Assembly (NCBI RefSeq): GCF_001704115.1
Contig: NZ_CP016895.1
Span: forward strand, 2,852,001-2,916,000
Reading direction: 5' to 3'
DNA length: 64,000 nucleotides
Source of the DNA: Acinetobacter larvae
GTDB taxonomy: Bacteria; Pseudomonadota; Gammaproteobacteria; Pseudomonadales; Moraxellaceae
Position numbers and translations under genes: made by a program. Below the pieces are notes generated by a model. It was not told the DNA's origin. It was given only the letters and a program-made list of their open reading frames with translations, and did no database searches. This document shows positions 1 to 7,725 of this stretch, piece after piece. How positions within the stretch are numbered: the stretch's first letter is position 1; every line of letters starts with the position of its first letter.

Positions 1-32
1 ACCAGTGAGCAGAGGTCGATTTGCGCTCCTTT

Positions 33-59
33 CTCTCAGTCTTTCAGTAAGGCTGAGAG
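33..59. other. Hairpin of unknown role in the spacer before the MocR gene
   Basis: CTCTCAGTCTT (33-43) pairs with AAGGCTGAGAG (49-59) through one G-T pair, giving an 11-bp stem with a 5-nt loop. No T-run follows on either strand, so it is not a canonical terminator. The rest of 1-166 holds no gene that I can see. The window begins inside this spacer, so the gene to the left, which the hairpin may belong to, is not visible. Confidence 0.4.
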
Positions 60-166
60 TTTCTGGCATCTATTATATGCGCCTTACTGCTGTTGTTGAC
101 GAAAGTGCTTGATGCAGCAGCATCAAAAAAACAATAATCTATAAATCAGGGATATGGAGAAATAAC

Positions 167-1669
167 GTGCAGAGCTTATTGGCGGATCATCTGTTACAAC
201 GACTGCAACAACAAAAACAAGGCGTACTATATCGACGGGTATTTAATTGTCTGCGTGATGCTATTCTGGATGGGGTACTACCGCCGCGTACCCGTTTACC
301 TGCTTCGCGTGATTTAGCACAAGAATTAAATGTATCACGCAATACCATTCTCAATGCCTATGAACAATTACAAGCACAAGGCTATGTACAAGCGGCAATT
401 GGCAGCGGCACCTGGGTGGCCGAGGTATTACCAGAAAGTTATCTTAATGTTCCTGGCAAGACAGCATTGCCAACGCAAAAAACTGCTATGAATCTCACCG
501 ATCTATCACAACGCGGTACTGTCTTTTTAAACAATGCCGCTGCGGCTCCCATTCAATGGGGTGCCTTTGTCCCAGGCGTACCCGATGTCACGGAGTTTCC
601 ACATGCTGAACTGAGTAAAATTCAGATGCGACTCAGTCGCCAACCCGAAATTGAAAGCCTAATTTATGGCAGTGATGGCGGCAGCTTAGCCCTTAAACAA
701 GCGTTGGCGGAATATTTACGCATTGCCCGTTCAGTACGCTGTGATATCGATCAAATCCTGATTACCGATGGCATACATCAAGCGGTCGATTTTATTTCAC
801 GGGTCTTATGTGATAACCAAGACCATGTTTGGATTGAAGATCCAGGCTATTGGGGGGCTCGTAATATTTTACGAATGAATGGTTTAAATATTCATCCAAT
901 GGCAGTCGACCATGAAGGCATCGTGCCAGATAGTCAGGCACCTATTCCAAAATTGATTTTTGTCACCCCTTCGCATCAATATCCGTTGGGCTCGCATCTG
1001 AGTGTGGCGCGACGTAAGCAATTATTAGAATTAGCCCGCGTACATAAAAGCTGGATCATTGAAGATGACTATGACAGTGAGTTCCGTTTTTCAGGACAAC
1101 CTTTTCCCTCTTTGCAAGGCTTAGAAGAAAATACCCCCGTGATTTATATGGGTACTTTTAGTAAGACGATTTATCCAGCGTTACGTGTCGGTTATATGGT
1201 GGTGCCGAAAAATCTGGTAGCGACCTTAAGTATTATCGCAACAGAGCTCTATCGCGGTGGGCATACACTGATGCAACGCGCCTTGGCTGAGTTTATTCAA
1301 GAGGGACATTATGCCGACCATATTCGACGGATGCGCTTGTTATACAGTAAACGTCGTGGCTTTTTAATCGAGCTCATTGAGCGCTATTTAGGCACGGACT
1401 TTGTGCATGAATATAGCCATGAAGCTGGCTTACATTTGGTACTCAAACTCCCAGAACATGCCGATGATCTTGCCATCGCCCAGTTGGCTTTTGTACGCGG
1501 GGTAAAAGTCAAAGCCCTGTCGGCTTATTATATTCGCCGCCATGCAGAAAAGGGCTTGTTACTCGGCTTTGCTTGTGTGGCAGAAAAAGAAATGCTAGTG
1601 GCTTTTAGCGTCCTCAGACAATGCCTCAAAGAACATCATATTGTTCCACCACAGACGGGTTCAAACTAA
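167..1669 (+). CDS. MocR/GabR-type transcription regulator (GntR winged helix fused to aminotransferase fold)
   Basis: A 500-residue fusion regulator. Residues 1-80 form a GntR-type winged helix (SRDLAQELNVSRNTILNAYE). The remainder is a type I aminotransferase domain with the PLP-binding lysine expected in the segment TFSKTIYP near residue 331. MocR proteins sense PLP together with an amino acid or amine and control transport, catabolic or vitamin B6 genes; the ligand here is unknown. The start is GTG, supported by GGAGA (156-160) six bases upstream. It converges on a GABA-type permease, so a GabR-like role is plausible. PdxR is the main alternative, but no PLP synthase genes are adjacent. 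Confidence 0.85.
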   Translation: MQSLLADHLLQRLQQQKQGVLYRRVFNCLRDAILDGVLPPRTRLPASRDLAQELNVSRNTILNAYEQLQAQGYVQAAIGSGTWVAEVLPESYLNVPGKTALPTQKTAMNLTDLSQRGTVFLNNAAAAPIQWGAFVPGVPDVTEFPHAELSKIQMRLSRQPEIESLIYGSDGGSLALKQALAEYLRIARSVRCDIDQILITDGIHQAVDFISRVLCDNQDHVWIEDPGYWGARNILRMNGLNIHPMAVDHEGIVPDSQAPIPKLIFVTPSHQYPLGSHLSVARRKQLLELARVHKSWIIEDDYDSEFRFSGQPFPSLQGLEENTPVIYMGTFSKTIYPALRVGYMVVPKNLVATLSIIATELYRGGHTLMQRALAEFIQEGHYADHIRRMRLLYSKRRGFLIELIERYLGTDFVHEYSHEAGLHLVLKLPEHADDLAIAQLAFVRGVKVKALSAYYIRRHAEKGLLLGFACVAEKEMLVAFSVLRQCLKEHHIVPPQTGSN

Positions 1670-1730
1670 GCTTTAGGGCGTAGCAAATGCTCAGGTTGTC
1701 AAGCATTATTGCCCGCCCATCGCCGCAATG

Positions 1731-1782
1731 CCACAAGCCACAAGCCACAAGCCACAAGCCACAAGCCACAAGCCACAAGCCA
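1731..1782. repeat. Seven tandem copies of a 7-bp unit (CCACAAG)
   Basis: Seven perfect copies of CCACAAG run from 1731 to 1779, followed by CCA. The array lies between the 3' ends of two convergent genes (stops near 1669 and 1821). A perfect heptamer array is prone to slipped-strand change in copy number. It lies outside both reading frames, so any effect would be on transcript ends rather than on protein sequence. Confidence 0.95.
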
Positions 1783-1820
1783 GTATTTTGATCAGCGTGC
1801 AGCATGACCTTGCAAGCAAC

Positions 1821-3251
1821 TTAACGATAACGGTGTCGGTATACCACAGCAGCATTCTTTTTACGCTGCGCACGAAATTGTACATATAGCCCGATCAACA
1901 TCACCAACCCAGCTGCCACACCAGTCGAAAGCACCAATAAGCGATATTGTTCAATAAACGCCATTGCCAACAAAGACAAACTAATAAAAGCAATTACCAC
2001 ATAACTCAGCCCAGGAAAGAGCCACATTTTGAGTTTGATATCTTGCTGCTGCAACTCCATTTTACGTCGCAAACGGACTTGAGATATAGCTATCACCAAA
2101 TACACCAGCATGGCGATCATGCCTGTGGTATTCATCAAAATATCCAAAATTTCACGTGGTTTCAAAGCATCGAAGAAGTTTAAGCAAGCAATAAACAATG
2201 CAACCGCACAGGATGCCAAAACCGCAAAGATCGGTGTCCCATTGGCTTGTGTTTTTTGAAATAACGCCGGTGCATCACCACGTTTAGACAAGGAATACAG
2301 CATCCGTGACGCAGTATAGTGCCCCGAAACAAAACAGCTGCTCACTGAAGTCAGCACCACAAAATTCATCACCCATTGTGCCCCTGGAATGCCGAGTATT
2401 TCAAAAGTACGCCGATACGCACCATAGCCTGTTTGACTTAATAATGGATCATTCCAAGGCACAATGCAGACGATTAAGAAAATTGAACCAATATAAAAAA
2501 GGCAAATCCGCCACACCACCGACTTAATGGCTTTACGTGTTTGCGCGACAGGATTTTTAGATTCGGACGCGGCAATGGTGACAATTTCAGCACCTAGGAA
2601 TGAGAACATTACTCCTAACAAAGCAATCAACACGGGTCCCACCCCATTCGGCATAAACCCACCATGACGGGTCAGATTGCTCATGCCTGTGGTCGATGCC
2701 AAAGGCCACAGTTTGCTAATCGCCAACAGTCCCACCACGATAAAAATCACGATGGCAACCACCTTAATCAAGGCAAACCAAAACTCAACCTCACCGTATT
2801 TACTGACTTTCATAAAGTTAATTGCGATCAAGATCAAGGTCATCAACAGCGTAAATACATTAACACTCAGCACGGGAAACCATTCATGTAAAATTAAGCC
2901 TGCCACATAGGCTTCCCACGCCATCAGCAGTACCCAGAACCACCAGTATAACCAACCAATGGTAAATCCAGCCCAACGACCAATAGCACGGTCTGCATAA
3001 GTTGAAAATGAGCCAGTATCGGGTGAGGTCGCTGCCATTTCTCCCAACATACGCATAATAAAGACCACCAATGCCCCGCCAGCCAAATACGCCAATATGG
3101 CAGCTGGACCAGCTTCAGCAATAATACTGCCAGAACCGACAAATAAAGCGGCACCAATTACACCGGCTATCGACATCATAGTGAGATGTCGTGTTTTTAA
3201 CGCGCTACTTAATTGATTCGAAGTTTGTTTTGTGTTGTTTTGCATATTCAA
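1821..3251 (-). CDS. gabP: GABA/amino-acid permease, APC superfamily
   Basis: A 476-residue inner-membrane transporter with about 12 hydrophobic helices. The N-terminal run LTMMSIAGVIGAALFVGSGS, the GSFSTYADRAIGRWAG segment and GAEIVTIAASES match E. coli GabP closely, so uptake of 4-aminobutyrate or a related amino acid by proton symport is likely. The first codon is TTG at 3251; an in-frame ATG at 3245 is an equally good start, and a GGA about five bases before the TTG does not decide it. Upstream lies a 20-bp direct repeat that could be an operator. The convergent MocR-type regulator is the obvious candidate to control it, which is an inference. Confidence 0.85.
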   Translation of the reverse strand: MNMQNNTKQTSNQLSSALKTRHLTMMSIAGVIGAALFVGSGSIIAEAGPAAILAYLAGGALVVFIMRMLGEMAATSPDTGSFSTYADRAIGRWAGFTIGWLYWWFWVLLMAWEAYVAGLILHEWFPVLSVNVFTLLMTLILIAINFMKVSKYGEVEFWFALIKVVAIVIFIVVGLLAISKLWPLASTTGMSNLTRHGGFMPNGVGPVLIALLGVMFSFLGAEIVTIAASESKNPVAQTRKAIKSVVWRICLFYIGSIFLIVCIVPWNDPLLSQTGYGAYRRTFEILGIPGAQWVMNFVVLTSVSSCFVSGHYTASRMLYSLSKRGDAPALFQKTQANGTPIFAVLASCAVALFIACLNFFDALKPREILDILMNTTGMIAMLVYLVIAISQVRLRRKMELQQQDIKLKMWLFPGLSYVVIAFISLSLLAMAFIEQYRLLVLSTGVAAGLVMLIGLYVQFRAQRKKNAAVVYRHRYR

Positions 3252-3305
3252 TTCATTCCATGAATAGTTTCAATGACTGCATACACCACGCCAGTTACTC
3301 ACCTC

Positions 3306-3345
3306 TATTTAAATTTAAGGTCAGGTATTTAAATTTAAGGTCAAG
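3306..3345 (-). promoter_or_regulatory. 20-bp direct repeat upstream of gabP, possible operator
   Basis: Two adjacent 20-bp copies, 3306-3325 and 3326-3345, each beginning TATTTAAATTTAAGGTCA and differing at one base. Each contains the palindrome TTAAATTTAA. They lie 55-95 bases before the gabP start. MocR/GabR regulators are known to bind direct repeats at target promoters, so this is a candidate site. No binding evidence is available from sequence alone. Confidence 0.45.
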
Positions 3346-4029
3346 CACATCATGTGCAAAGCAAATCACGTCGTGGTATCAGTAGGTGTTCATAAAGTTC
3401 GAATGTCTTCTCCTGTCTTGTGCGGATCTATAGCGTTATGGCGCAATGACTTTTGCATGATAGCAATGGGTCGATAAAACACTTGAGCCAGATAAAAACA
3501 GAGCGATCACAACGCAAACGCCAAATGAGACAGCACATCGCTGGCGATGCTTTGAGCTACTAAAGTTTGGCCTTGTCAAAATACTGTTGCGGTTTTTAGG
3601 GTTAAGCGTTCAAACATCCCAACTGTTTAAAACACTATGATTGAAAATTTATTGGCAAATTTCTCAGTAAAAACATTACTATTTCTGGCTAATCCTTTTC
3701 AGCCTTAGTTTTGATTGCAACTAATGTCGCGCGTTTATTGTTCTTTGACGAGTACCACTTTTACCCCTTAACAGGGAGCCAATTTCAAGCTGCCGATATC
3801 AATCATTGATCACAGATGATGTCTTGCCAGAATGCTCAAAAGCGGCATGAATCTATCGCAATAAATTTTGAGAACAGTGTACAGAGCAGATCAAAAATAA
3901 TGTAAGCAATTATTTTTAAATTGTATTTTCTAGAGTCAATTTTTTCTTTTGCTCAGGATTGGTTTTTATTTTAGCTTTTGCATTCAAAGAGTCGTTGCCT
4001 GATCATCACAATAGTTCACTACGATATTT

Positions 4030-4052
4030 CACTATAGTATTTCGCTATAGTG
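4030..4052. repeat. Inverted repeat CACTATAG-N7-CTATAGTG
   Basis: Perfect 8-bp arms at 4030-4037 and 4045-4052 separated by TATTTCG. The half-site also appears partly just upstream (CACTACGATATTTC). Size and symmetry suit a dimeric repressor operator, but no promoter-proximal gene reads away from it on the plus strand for 600 bases. Its role is unknown. Confidence 0.5.
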
Positions 4053-4152
4053 CGAATAAACCCTGAAAGCGATGCCATTGCAACATTGCGGTGCTATTTA
4101 GATGGTCGATGAAAATCTTTTATGACGTTGATCACTATGATCATTTTTTTTG

Positions 4153-4178
4153 GGAGCAAAGCGCAAATGCTTTGCTCC
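4153..4178. other. Perfect 10-bp-stem hairpin flanked by a T-run
   Basis: GGAGCAAAGC (4153-4162), loop GCAAAT, GCTTTGCTCC (4169-4178). A run of eight T (4144-4151) precedes the stem on the plus strand. This is the wrong side for a terminator on either strand, because the minus strand would read an A-run after the stem. It might end a plus transcript weakly through the short TTT that follows. Confidence 0.5.
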
Positions 4179-4280
4179 TTTGGTCTAACACAGTATGAGC
4201 ATGCTTTCCTACACCTTGTTTTAAGTCAGATATTGGAGTTCTGTTCAATCCTGTGCGAGCAAAATTCTAATTTTAAATCA

Positions 4281-4586
4281 TTAGATGATGTCCATACCCG
4301 CAGCACGCGCAGCCCGCGTTCCTCCCATTAATACAACATAATCACGTGTATCATCCAAACCTTCTAGCTTCTCGGCAGCGCGCGGTGCTTTGCTGCCGCC
4401 TCCACATAAGATATAAATGGTTTGATCCGCAGCGACTTCGGCAAGACTTTCCGCAGTTAAACCATCTATGGGGCGATTGACCGCACCTTGAATGTGACCT
4501 TCAGAAAAAGAATTGGCATCGCGAACATCCCAAATCACAGCATTTTCTGGGAAGTCGAAAGTCGTAATTTCTTGTTTACGGATCAT
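4281..4586 (-). CDS. Single-domain rhodanese-like sulfurtransferase
   Basis: A 101-residue protein made of one rhodanese domain. It has VIWDVRDANSFSEGHIQGAVN near the N-terminus and the active-site loop LCGGGSKAPRA, whose cysteine would carry a persulfide. The start is ATG at 4586, preceded by AGGAG with a six-base spacer; a longer open frame to 4661 has no such site. Small rhodaneses move sulfur or scavenge thiols, and the physiological acceptor is unknown. The gene diverges from yajQ with about 90 bases between them. Confidence 0.85.
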   Translation of the reverse strand: MIRKQEITTFDFPENAVIWDVRDANSFSEGHIQGAVNRPIDGLTAESLAEVAADQTIYILCGGGSKAPRAAEKLEGLDDTRDYVVLMGGTRAARAAGMDII

Positions 4587-4678
4587 TGCGTACTCCTTTG
4601 ATGTAAACAAACACTTGGCAAAAGAAGAAAACATCCCTAGCATCTCAGATATTCTTTCCATTTGTAAAGGTCTAAACT

Positions 4679-5167
4679 ATGCCTTCTTTTGATATTGTAT
4701 CTGAATTAGAAATTTTTGAAGTTAATCATGCGGTACAAAACACGCAAAAAGAGATTGCCACCCGCTTTGATTTCCGTGGTCAAGACGTTTCAATTGAGCT
4801 CAATGAAAAAGCAAAAGAAATCAAGATCTCCACTGAAAGTGATTTCCAATGCGAGCAAGTCTATAACATGCTTGAAAACCACTTTTTCAAACGGAAAATT
4901 GATATTCAAGCACTTGATCCACAAAAAATGAGTGCATCAGGTAAACATATCGTCCAAGTGATCAAACTCAAAGATGGACTCGATAGCGACACTGCTAAAA
5001 AAATTAATAAAGCCATTAAAGACAGTGGGATTAAGGTGCAATCTTCTATCCAAGGCGATAAAATCCGTGTCACCGATAAGAAGCGCGATACCTTACAACA
5101 AGTGATGGCATTCTTAAAACAAGAGCAATTTGGGCTGCCTTTACAGTTCAATAATTTTAAAGACTAA
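4679..5167 (+). CDS. yajQ: YajQ-family nucleotide-binding protein
   Basis: A 162-residue protein of the usual YajQ length, starting MPSFDIVSELEIFEVNHAVQ with the conserved DFRGQD segment. It should form the typical two ferredoxin-like domains. Members bind nucleic acids or nucleotides, and the Xanthomonas homologue binds cyclic di-GMP and acts with a transcription factor; which applies here is not known. An AAGG lies about eight bases before the ATG. The DUF4442 gene follows 80 bases downstream on the same strand. Confidence 0.93.
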   Translation: MPSFDIVSELEIFEVNHAVQNTQKEIATRFDFRGQDVSIELNEKAKEIKISTESDFQCEQVYNMLENHFFKRKIDIQALDPQKMSASGKHIVQVIKLKDGLDSDTAKKINKAIKDSGIKVQSSIQGDKIRVTDKKRDTLQQVMAFLKQEQFGLPLQFNNFKD

Positions 5168-5246
5168 AAACAACAATGGTGCGATCGCCAGTATGCTCAA
5201 TGTACGGTCGTACCATTGCCTTGAATTCATCTATAGGTTATTTAGC

Positions 5247-5747
5247 ATGACTCAAACTAATCGCTTATCTAAATTGGTCAAAGCGACATCAAGATTCCCA
5301 AAAGCTATACGCAGCACCTTGTGGTCCAAAGCATTTGGTCGTGTTGTGCCCATGGTCGGTACTGCCAATATTCGTTATTTAGATGTGAATGCCAATCAGG
5401 TCAAGGTTCGCATTGAAAATCAACGTAATATGCAAAACCATATCAAAGGTGTACATGCGGCGGCTATGGCACTGCTAGCCGAAACCGCCACAGGTTTCCT
5501 CACTGGTTTACATATTCCAGATGACCGTATTTTATTAATCAAATCTCTACATGTAGATTACTTAAAAGTTGCCAAAGGTGGTCTCACCGCCACAGCCAGC
5601 TTATCTGCCGAACAACAACGTTTTATTTTAGATAACCCGAAGGGGGAGCTACTGATTCCCGTCACAGTGCTTGATGATGCAGGACAAGAGCCCATTCAAT
5701 GTCAAATGATTTGGGCATGGTTACCAAAACAGAAAAAAGAACAATAA
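5247..5747 (+). CDS. DUF4442 hotdog-fold protein
   Basis: A 166-residue protein resembling the DUF4442 branch of hotdog-fold thioesterase-like proteins. The segment GVHAAAMALLAETATGFLTG matches the long helix that packs in the hotdog fold. No substrate can be assigned. The start is ATG at 5247; an open frame reaching back to 5130 overlaps yajQ and lacks a ribosome-binding site. It converges on yciA, another hotdog protein. The two could act on acyl-thioesters, but that is inference. Confidence 0.8.
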   Translation: MTQTNRLSKLVKATSRFPKAIRSTLWSKAFGRVVPMVGTANIRYLDVNANQVKVRIENQRNMQNHIKGVHAAAMALLAETATGFLTGLHIPDDRILLIKSLHVDYLKVAKGGLTATASLSAEQQRFILDNPKGELLIPVTVLDDAGQEPIQCQMIWAWLPKQKKEQ

Positions 5748-5758
5748 TAAATGCCAGC

Positions 5759-5804
5759 AAAAAAGGGGCTAAGATTTTGCAGTACGGTCCTGCACATTAG
5801 CCCC
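5759..5804 (-). terminator. Terminator of the trxC-yciA operon
   Basis: On the minus strand a stem GGGGCTAA/TTAGCCCC (arms 5797-5804 and 5765-5772) with an inner TGCA/TGCA helix is followed by a run of T (plus-strand A-run 5759-5764). It lies between convergent genes and faces the correct way for the minus-strand operon. Confidence 0.75.
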
Positions 5805-5864
5805 TGAAAATATCTTATTGCTGCTGGCACAAGACACCAAAGATTTTAATTGGATGTCATAACA

Positions 5865-6290
5865 TTATACTTGTGATACTTGCGCCAAAAAGCGTTGTTT
5901 AGATTGTTCAGGAATTTGCCGTTTGGCACCTTGGGCATCAACTGCCACAAAAGTGAAGACACCTTCAGTAACACGTTTCGGCAAACGAGAGTCATCATGA
6001 CTGTCCCAGACTTCAATTTGCATTTGAATTGAGGTATTCCCTACTTTTAAAATTTTGGTATAGCAACTAATTACATCGCCAACTTTCACTGGAACCAAAA
6101 AAGTCATTTGATTAATCGAAATGGTTGCACAACGCCCTTTACTAAAACGTTCTGCGTGTATAGCACCAGCCAAGTCCATTTGTGACACAATCCAACCACC
6201 AAAAACATCACCACTCCAGTTGGTATCTGCTGGCATCGCGATGGTTTGTAGCGATAAAGTTCCTTCGGGTTTTGAGAGAGATTCGGACAC
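5865..6290 (-). CDS. yciA: Acyl-CoA thioesterase, YciA type
   Basis: A 141-residue hotdog thioesterase. The segment LQTIAMPADTNWSGDVFGGWIVSQMDLAGAI, split here as PADTNWSGDVFGGW then the long helix, matches E. coli YciA, which hydrolyses a broad range of acyl-CoAs. The catalytic aspartate is expected in MDLAGAI. The start is taken as GTG at 6290 because GGAG lies five bases before it; a longer frame to 6359 overlaps trxC. The trxC stop ends two bases upstream, so the genes are probably translationally coupled. Confidence 0.88.
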   Translation of the reverse strand: MSESLSKPEGTLSLQTIAMPADTNWSGDVFGGWIVSQMDLAGAIHAERFSKGRCATISINQMTFLVPVKVGDVISCYTKILKVGNTSIQMQIEVWDSHDDSRLPKRVTEGVFTFVAVDAQGAKRQIPEQSKQRFLAQVSQV

Positions 6291-6291
6291 A

Positions 6292-6726
6292 TTAACTCCA
6301 TTGGGAAGATAGTTGTTGGTTAAGCCATTGTTGCAATTCAGCGCTGCGTAATACACCACTGATTCGCGCGATTTCGGTACTCTTGTTCATCAGTACCAAG
6401 GTTGGAATACTTCGAATATGAAAAGCTTGGTTTAATCTTGGGTTTGCCTCAGTATCGATCTTGGCAAAGATCACTTGCGGGTTTTGTCGCGCACATTCGG
6501 CGAAATAAGGTGCCATCATTTTACAAGGACCACACCACGCTGCCCACAAGTCAATTAAGATAGGCAAATCACTGTTTTGAATGAAGTTACTAAAATTTGC
6601 TTCGTTTAATTCGATCAGTGCTTGTGGCAATAATGCGTGCTGACAACGACCACAACTGGGCTGTTGGCTCATTTTTTCTTCGGGTACACGATTTTTCGCT
6701 AAACAAGATGGGCATACAATAAACAT
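6292..6726 (-). CDS. trxC: Thioredoxin 2 with N-terminal zinc ribbon
   Basis: A 144-residue protein. Residues 1-35 hold a zinc ribbon (CPSC and CGRC pairs) and the remainder is a thioredoxin fold with the standard active site WCGPC and a cis-proline in RSIPTLVL. This is the TrxC architecture, a cytoplasmic disulfide reductase linked to oxidative stress in E. coli. The start is ATG at 6726 with GGAG six bases upstream; the frame extends to 6786 without a good site. First gene of a two-gene operon with yciA. Confidence 0.93.
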   Translation of the reverse strand: MFIVCPSCLAKNRVPEEKMSQQPSCGRCQHALLPQALIELNEANFSNFIQNSDLPILIDLWAAWCGPCKMMAPYFAECARQNPQVIFAKIDTEANPRLNQAFHIRSIPTLVLMNKSTEIARISGVLRSAELQQWLNQQLSSQWS

Positions 6727-7128
6727 AATGAACTCCAAACTGTGTGATGCGGTCTCAGTGCCACTGACATCACTGCACCTAGCCATTGCATCGCGTCAAG
6801 GATCGACAGAATATCTGTGCGCATATGGTACAGCTGAGAAGCTATGATCTTCAGCATATAGTTGAGATATGCAATTATAAAGTATAAGGAAAATGATAAC
6901 TTTGCTATATTTTAACAGCTCAACGCTCACAAGTAATATCATGTAGTACAAAATAATCAACTCAAAACCGATCAACAGCTTAATTTACAAATACAGTAGC
7001 CGATCTGGTCAGATTATCTTATGATGAATCCGTATGGAGCCATGCTGTCATAAACATGCACGCGCCAGAGTGAATAGAACAATTCCTCAAACATATTTTT
7101 AAAATTTAACTGCATCACGGAGTAACAA
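6727..7128. other. Spacer between trxC and the TIGR01244-type gene; no feature recognised
   Basis: About 400 A+T-rich bases holding the divergent promoters of trxC and the gene at 7129. I see no RNA gene, convincing open frame or strong hairpin. Confidence 0.4.
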
Positions 7129-7467
7129 ATGACTGAACTTGTTGGATTCGCAGGACAAATTGGACCAGAACACATTAGCCAAGTTGTCGAAAAAGGTTTT
7201 AAGTCGATCATTAATAATCGTCCAGACTTTGAAGGCGGTAGCAACCAACCAACGAGTGCAGCAATTGAACAAGCCGCTTCAGCAGCTGGGCTCAGTTATG
7301 TATTTCAACCGGTGGTTTCAGGACAAATCACTGAGCAAGATGTTCATGATTTTGCGGAACATTATAACCAACTCTCAAAGCCTATCCTGATGTTCTGTCG
7401 TACAGGTAACCGTTGTAGTAACCTTTATCAGCTTGCCAAACAAATGGATTTACTCGATGATGAATAA
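7129..7467 (+). CDS. TIGR01244/DUF442 family protein (beta-lactamase-hydrolase-like domain)
   Basis: A 112-residue protein with a dual-specificity-phosphatase/rhodanese-like fold. It has the N-terminal segment GFAGQIGPEHISQVVEKGFK, INNRPDFE, and the active-site loop FCRTGNRCS. The cysteine followed four residues later by arginine is typical of this family, in which the domain occurs alone or fused to a metallo-hydrolase (persulfide dioxygenase-like). Here it stands alone. GGAG lies six bases before the ATG. A sulfur-handling role is suggested by family relatives, not shown. Confidence 0.82.
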   Translation: MTELVGFAGQIGPEHISQVVEKGFKSIINNRPDFEGGSNQPTSAAIEQAASAAGLSYVFQPVVSGQITEQDVHDFAEHYNQLSKPILMFCRTGNRCSNLYQLAKQMDLLDDE

Positions 7468-7489
7468 CTTTTTATTGATCTGAATACGC

Positions 7490-7600
7490 ATGATGAAAAA
7501 ATTAATCTTTGTTGTACTCTGTACTGCCTGCCTCATGGCTGCTTGCCAGTCAAATTCAGTACGACCGACACTGAGTACCTCTATTGGGACAGCAATCTAA
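7490..7600 (+). CDS. Small lipoprotein, 36 residues
   Basis: A short frame starting ATGATG with a complete type II signal peptide: two lysines, a hydrophobic stretch (LIFVVLCTACLMAAC) and a lipobox LMAAC with cysteine at residue 19. The mature peptide would be 18 residues, rich in Ser and Thr. It begins 22 bases after the preceding stop and probably shares its transcript. No strong ribosome-binding site is visible. A rho-independent terminator follows. Similar tiny lipoproteins are common in Acinetobacter and usually unannotated. Function unknown. Confidence 0.65.
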   Translation: MMKKLIFVVLCTACLMAACQSNSVRPTLSTSIGTAI

Positions 7601-7658
7601 AAGCTTCATGTCGCAATTGCGCAATACCACAAGCAGAGAATATGTAAAAAATTGCAAT

Positions 7659-7684
7659 AAAGCCTGTATGCATACAGGCTTTTG
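7659..7684 (+). terminator. Terminator after the small lipoprotein
   Basis: The self-complementary stretch AGCCTGTATGCATACAGGCT (7661-7680), flanked by A on the left and T on the right, forms a GC-containing stem followed by a short T-run. It lies before the next gene's start at 7726. Confidence 0.65.
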
Positions 7685-7725
7685 CCTATATTAAGTCGTA
7701 TGATTAACAAAAAGATCAATTACTT

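Larger units (their letters stand above)
3252..4280. other. Long non-coding spacer between gabP and the rhodanese gene
   Basis: About 1 kb without a convincing gene. It holds the gabP upstream repeats (3306-3345), an inverted repeat (4030-4052) and a 10-bp-stem hairpin (4153-4178). The open frames in it lack ribosome-binding sites and recognisable protein features. The stretch is A+T-rich and may contain decayed sequence. Confidence 0.5.

Noticed and set aside
1..70. Glycine- or TPP-riboswitch-like words (CTGAGAG, CTCTCAG)
   Set aside because: On neither strand do the conserved aptamer segments occur in the right order; the words are simply the two arms of one hairpin.
1731..1782. CRISPR-like array
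   Set aside because: The units are 7 bp and contiguous with no spacers. The other tandem arrays in the window also lack spacers.
4153..4178. Hairpin taken as a rho-independent terminator
   Set aside because: The T-run is 5' of the stem on the plus strand and becomes an A-run 3' of it on the minus strand.
4122..4331. 69-codon open frame in the gabP-rhodanese spacer
   Set aside because: No ribosome-binding site, it overlaps the end of the rhodanese gene on the other strand, and its composition is not protein-like.
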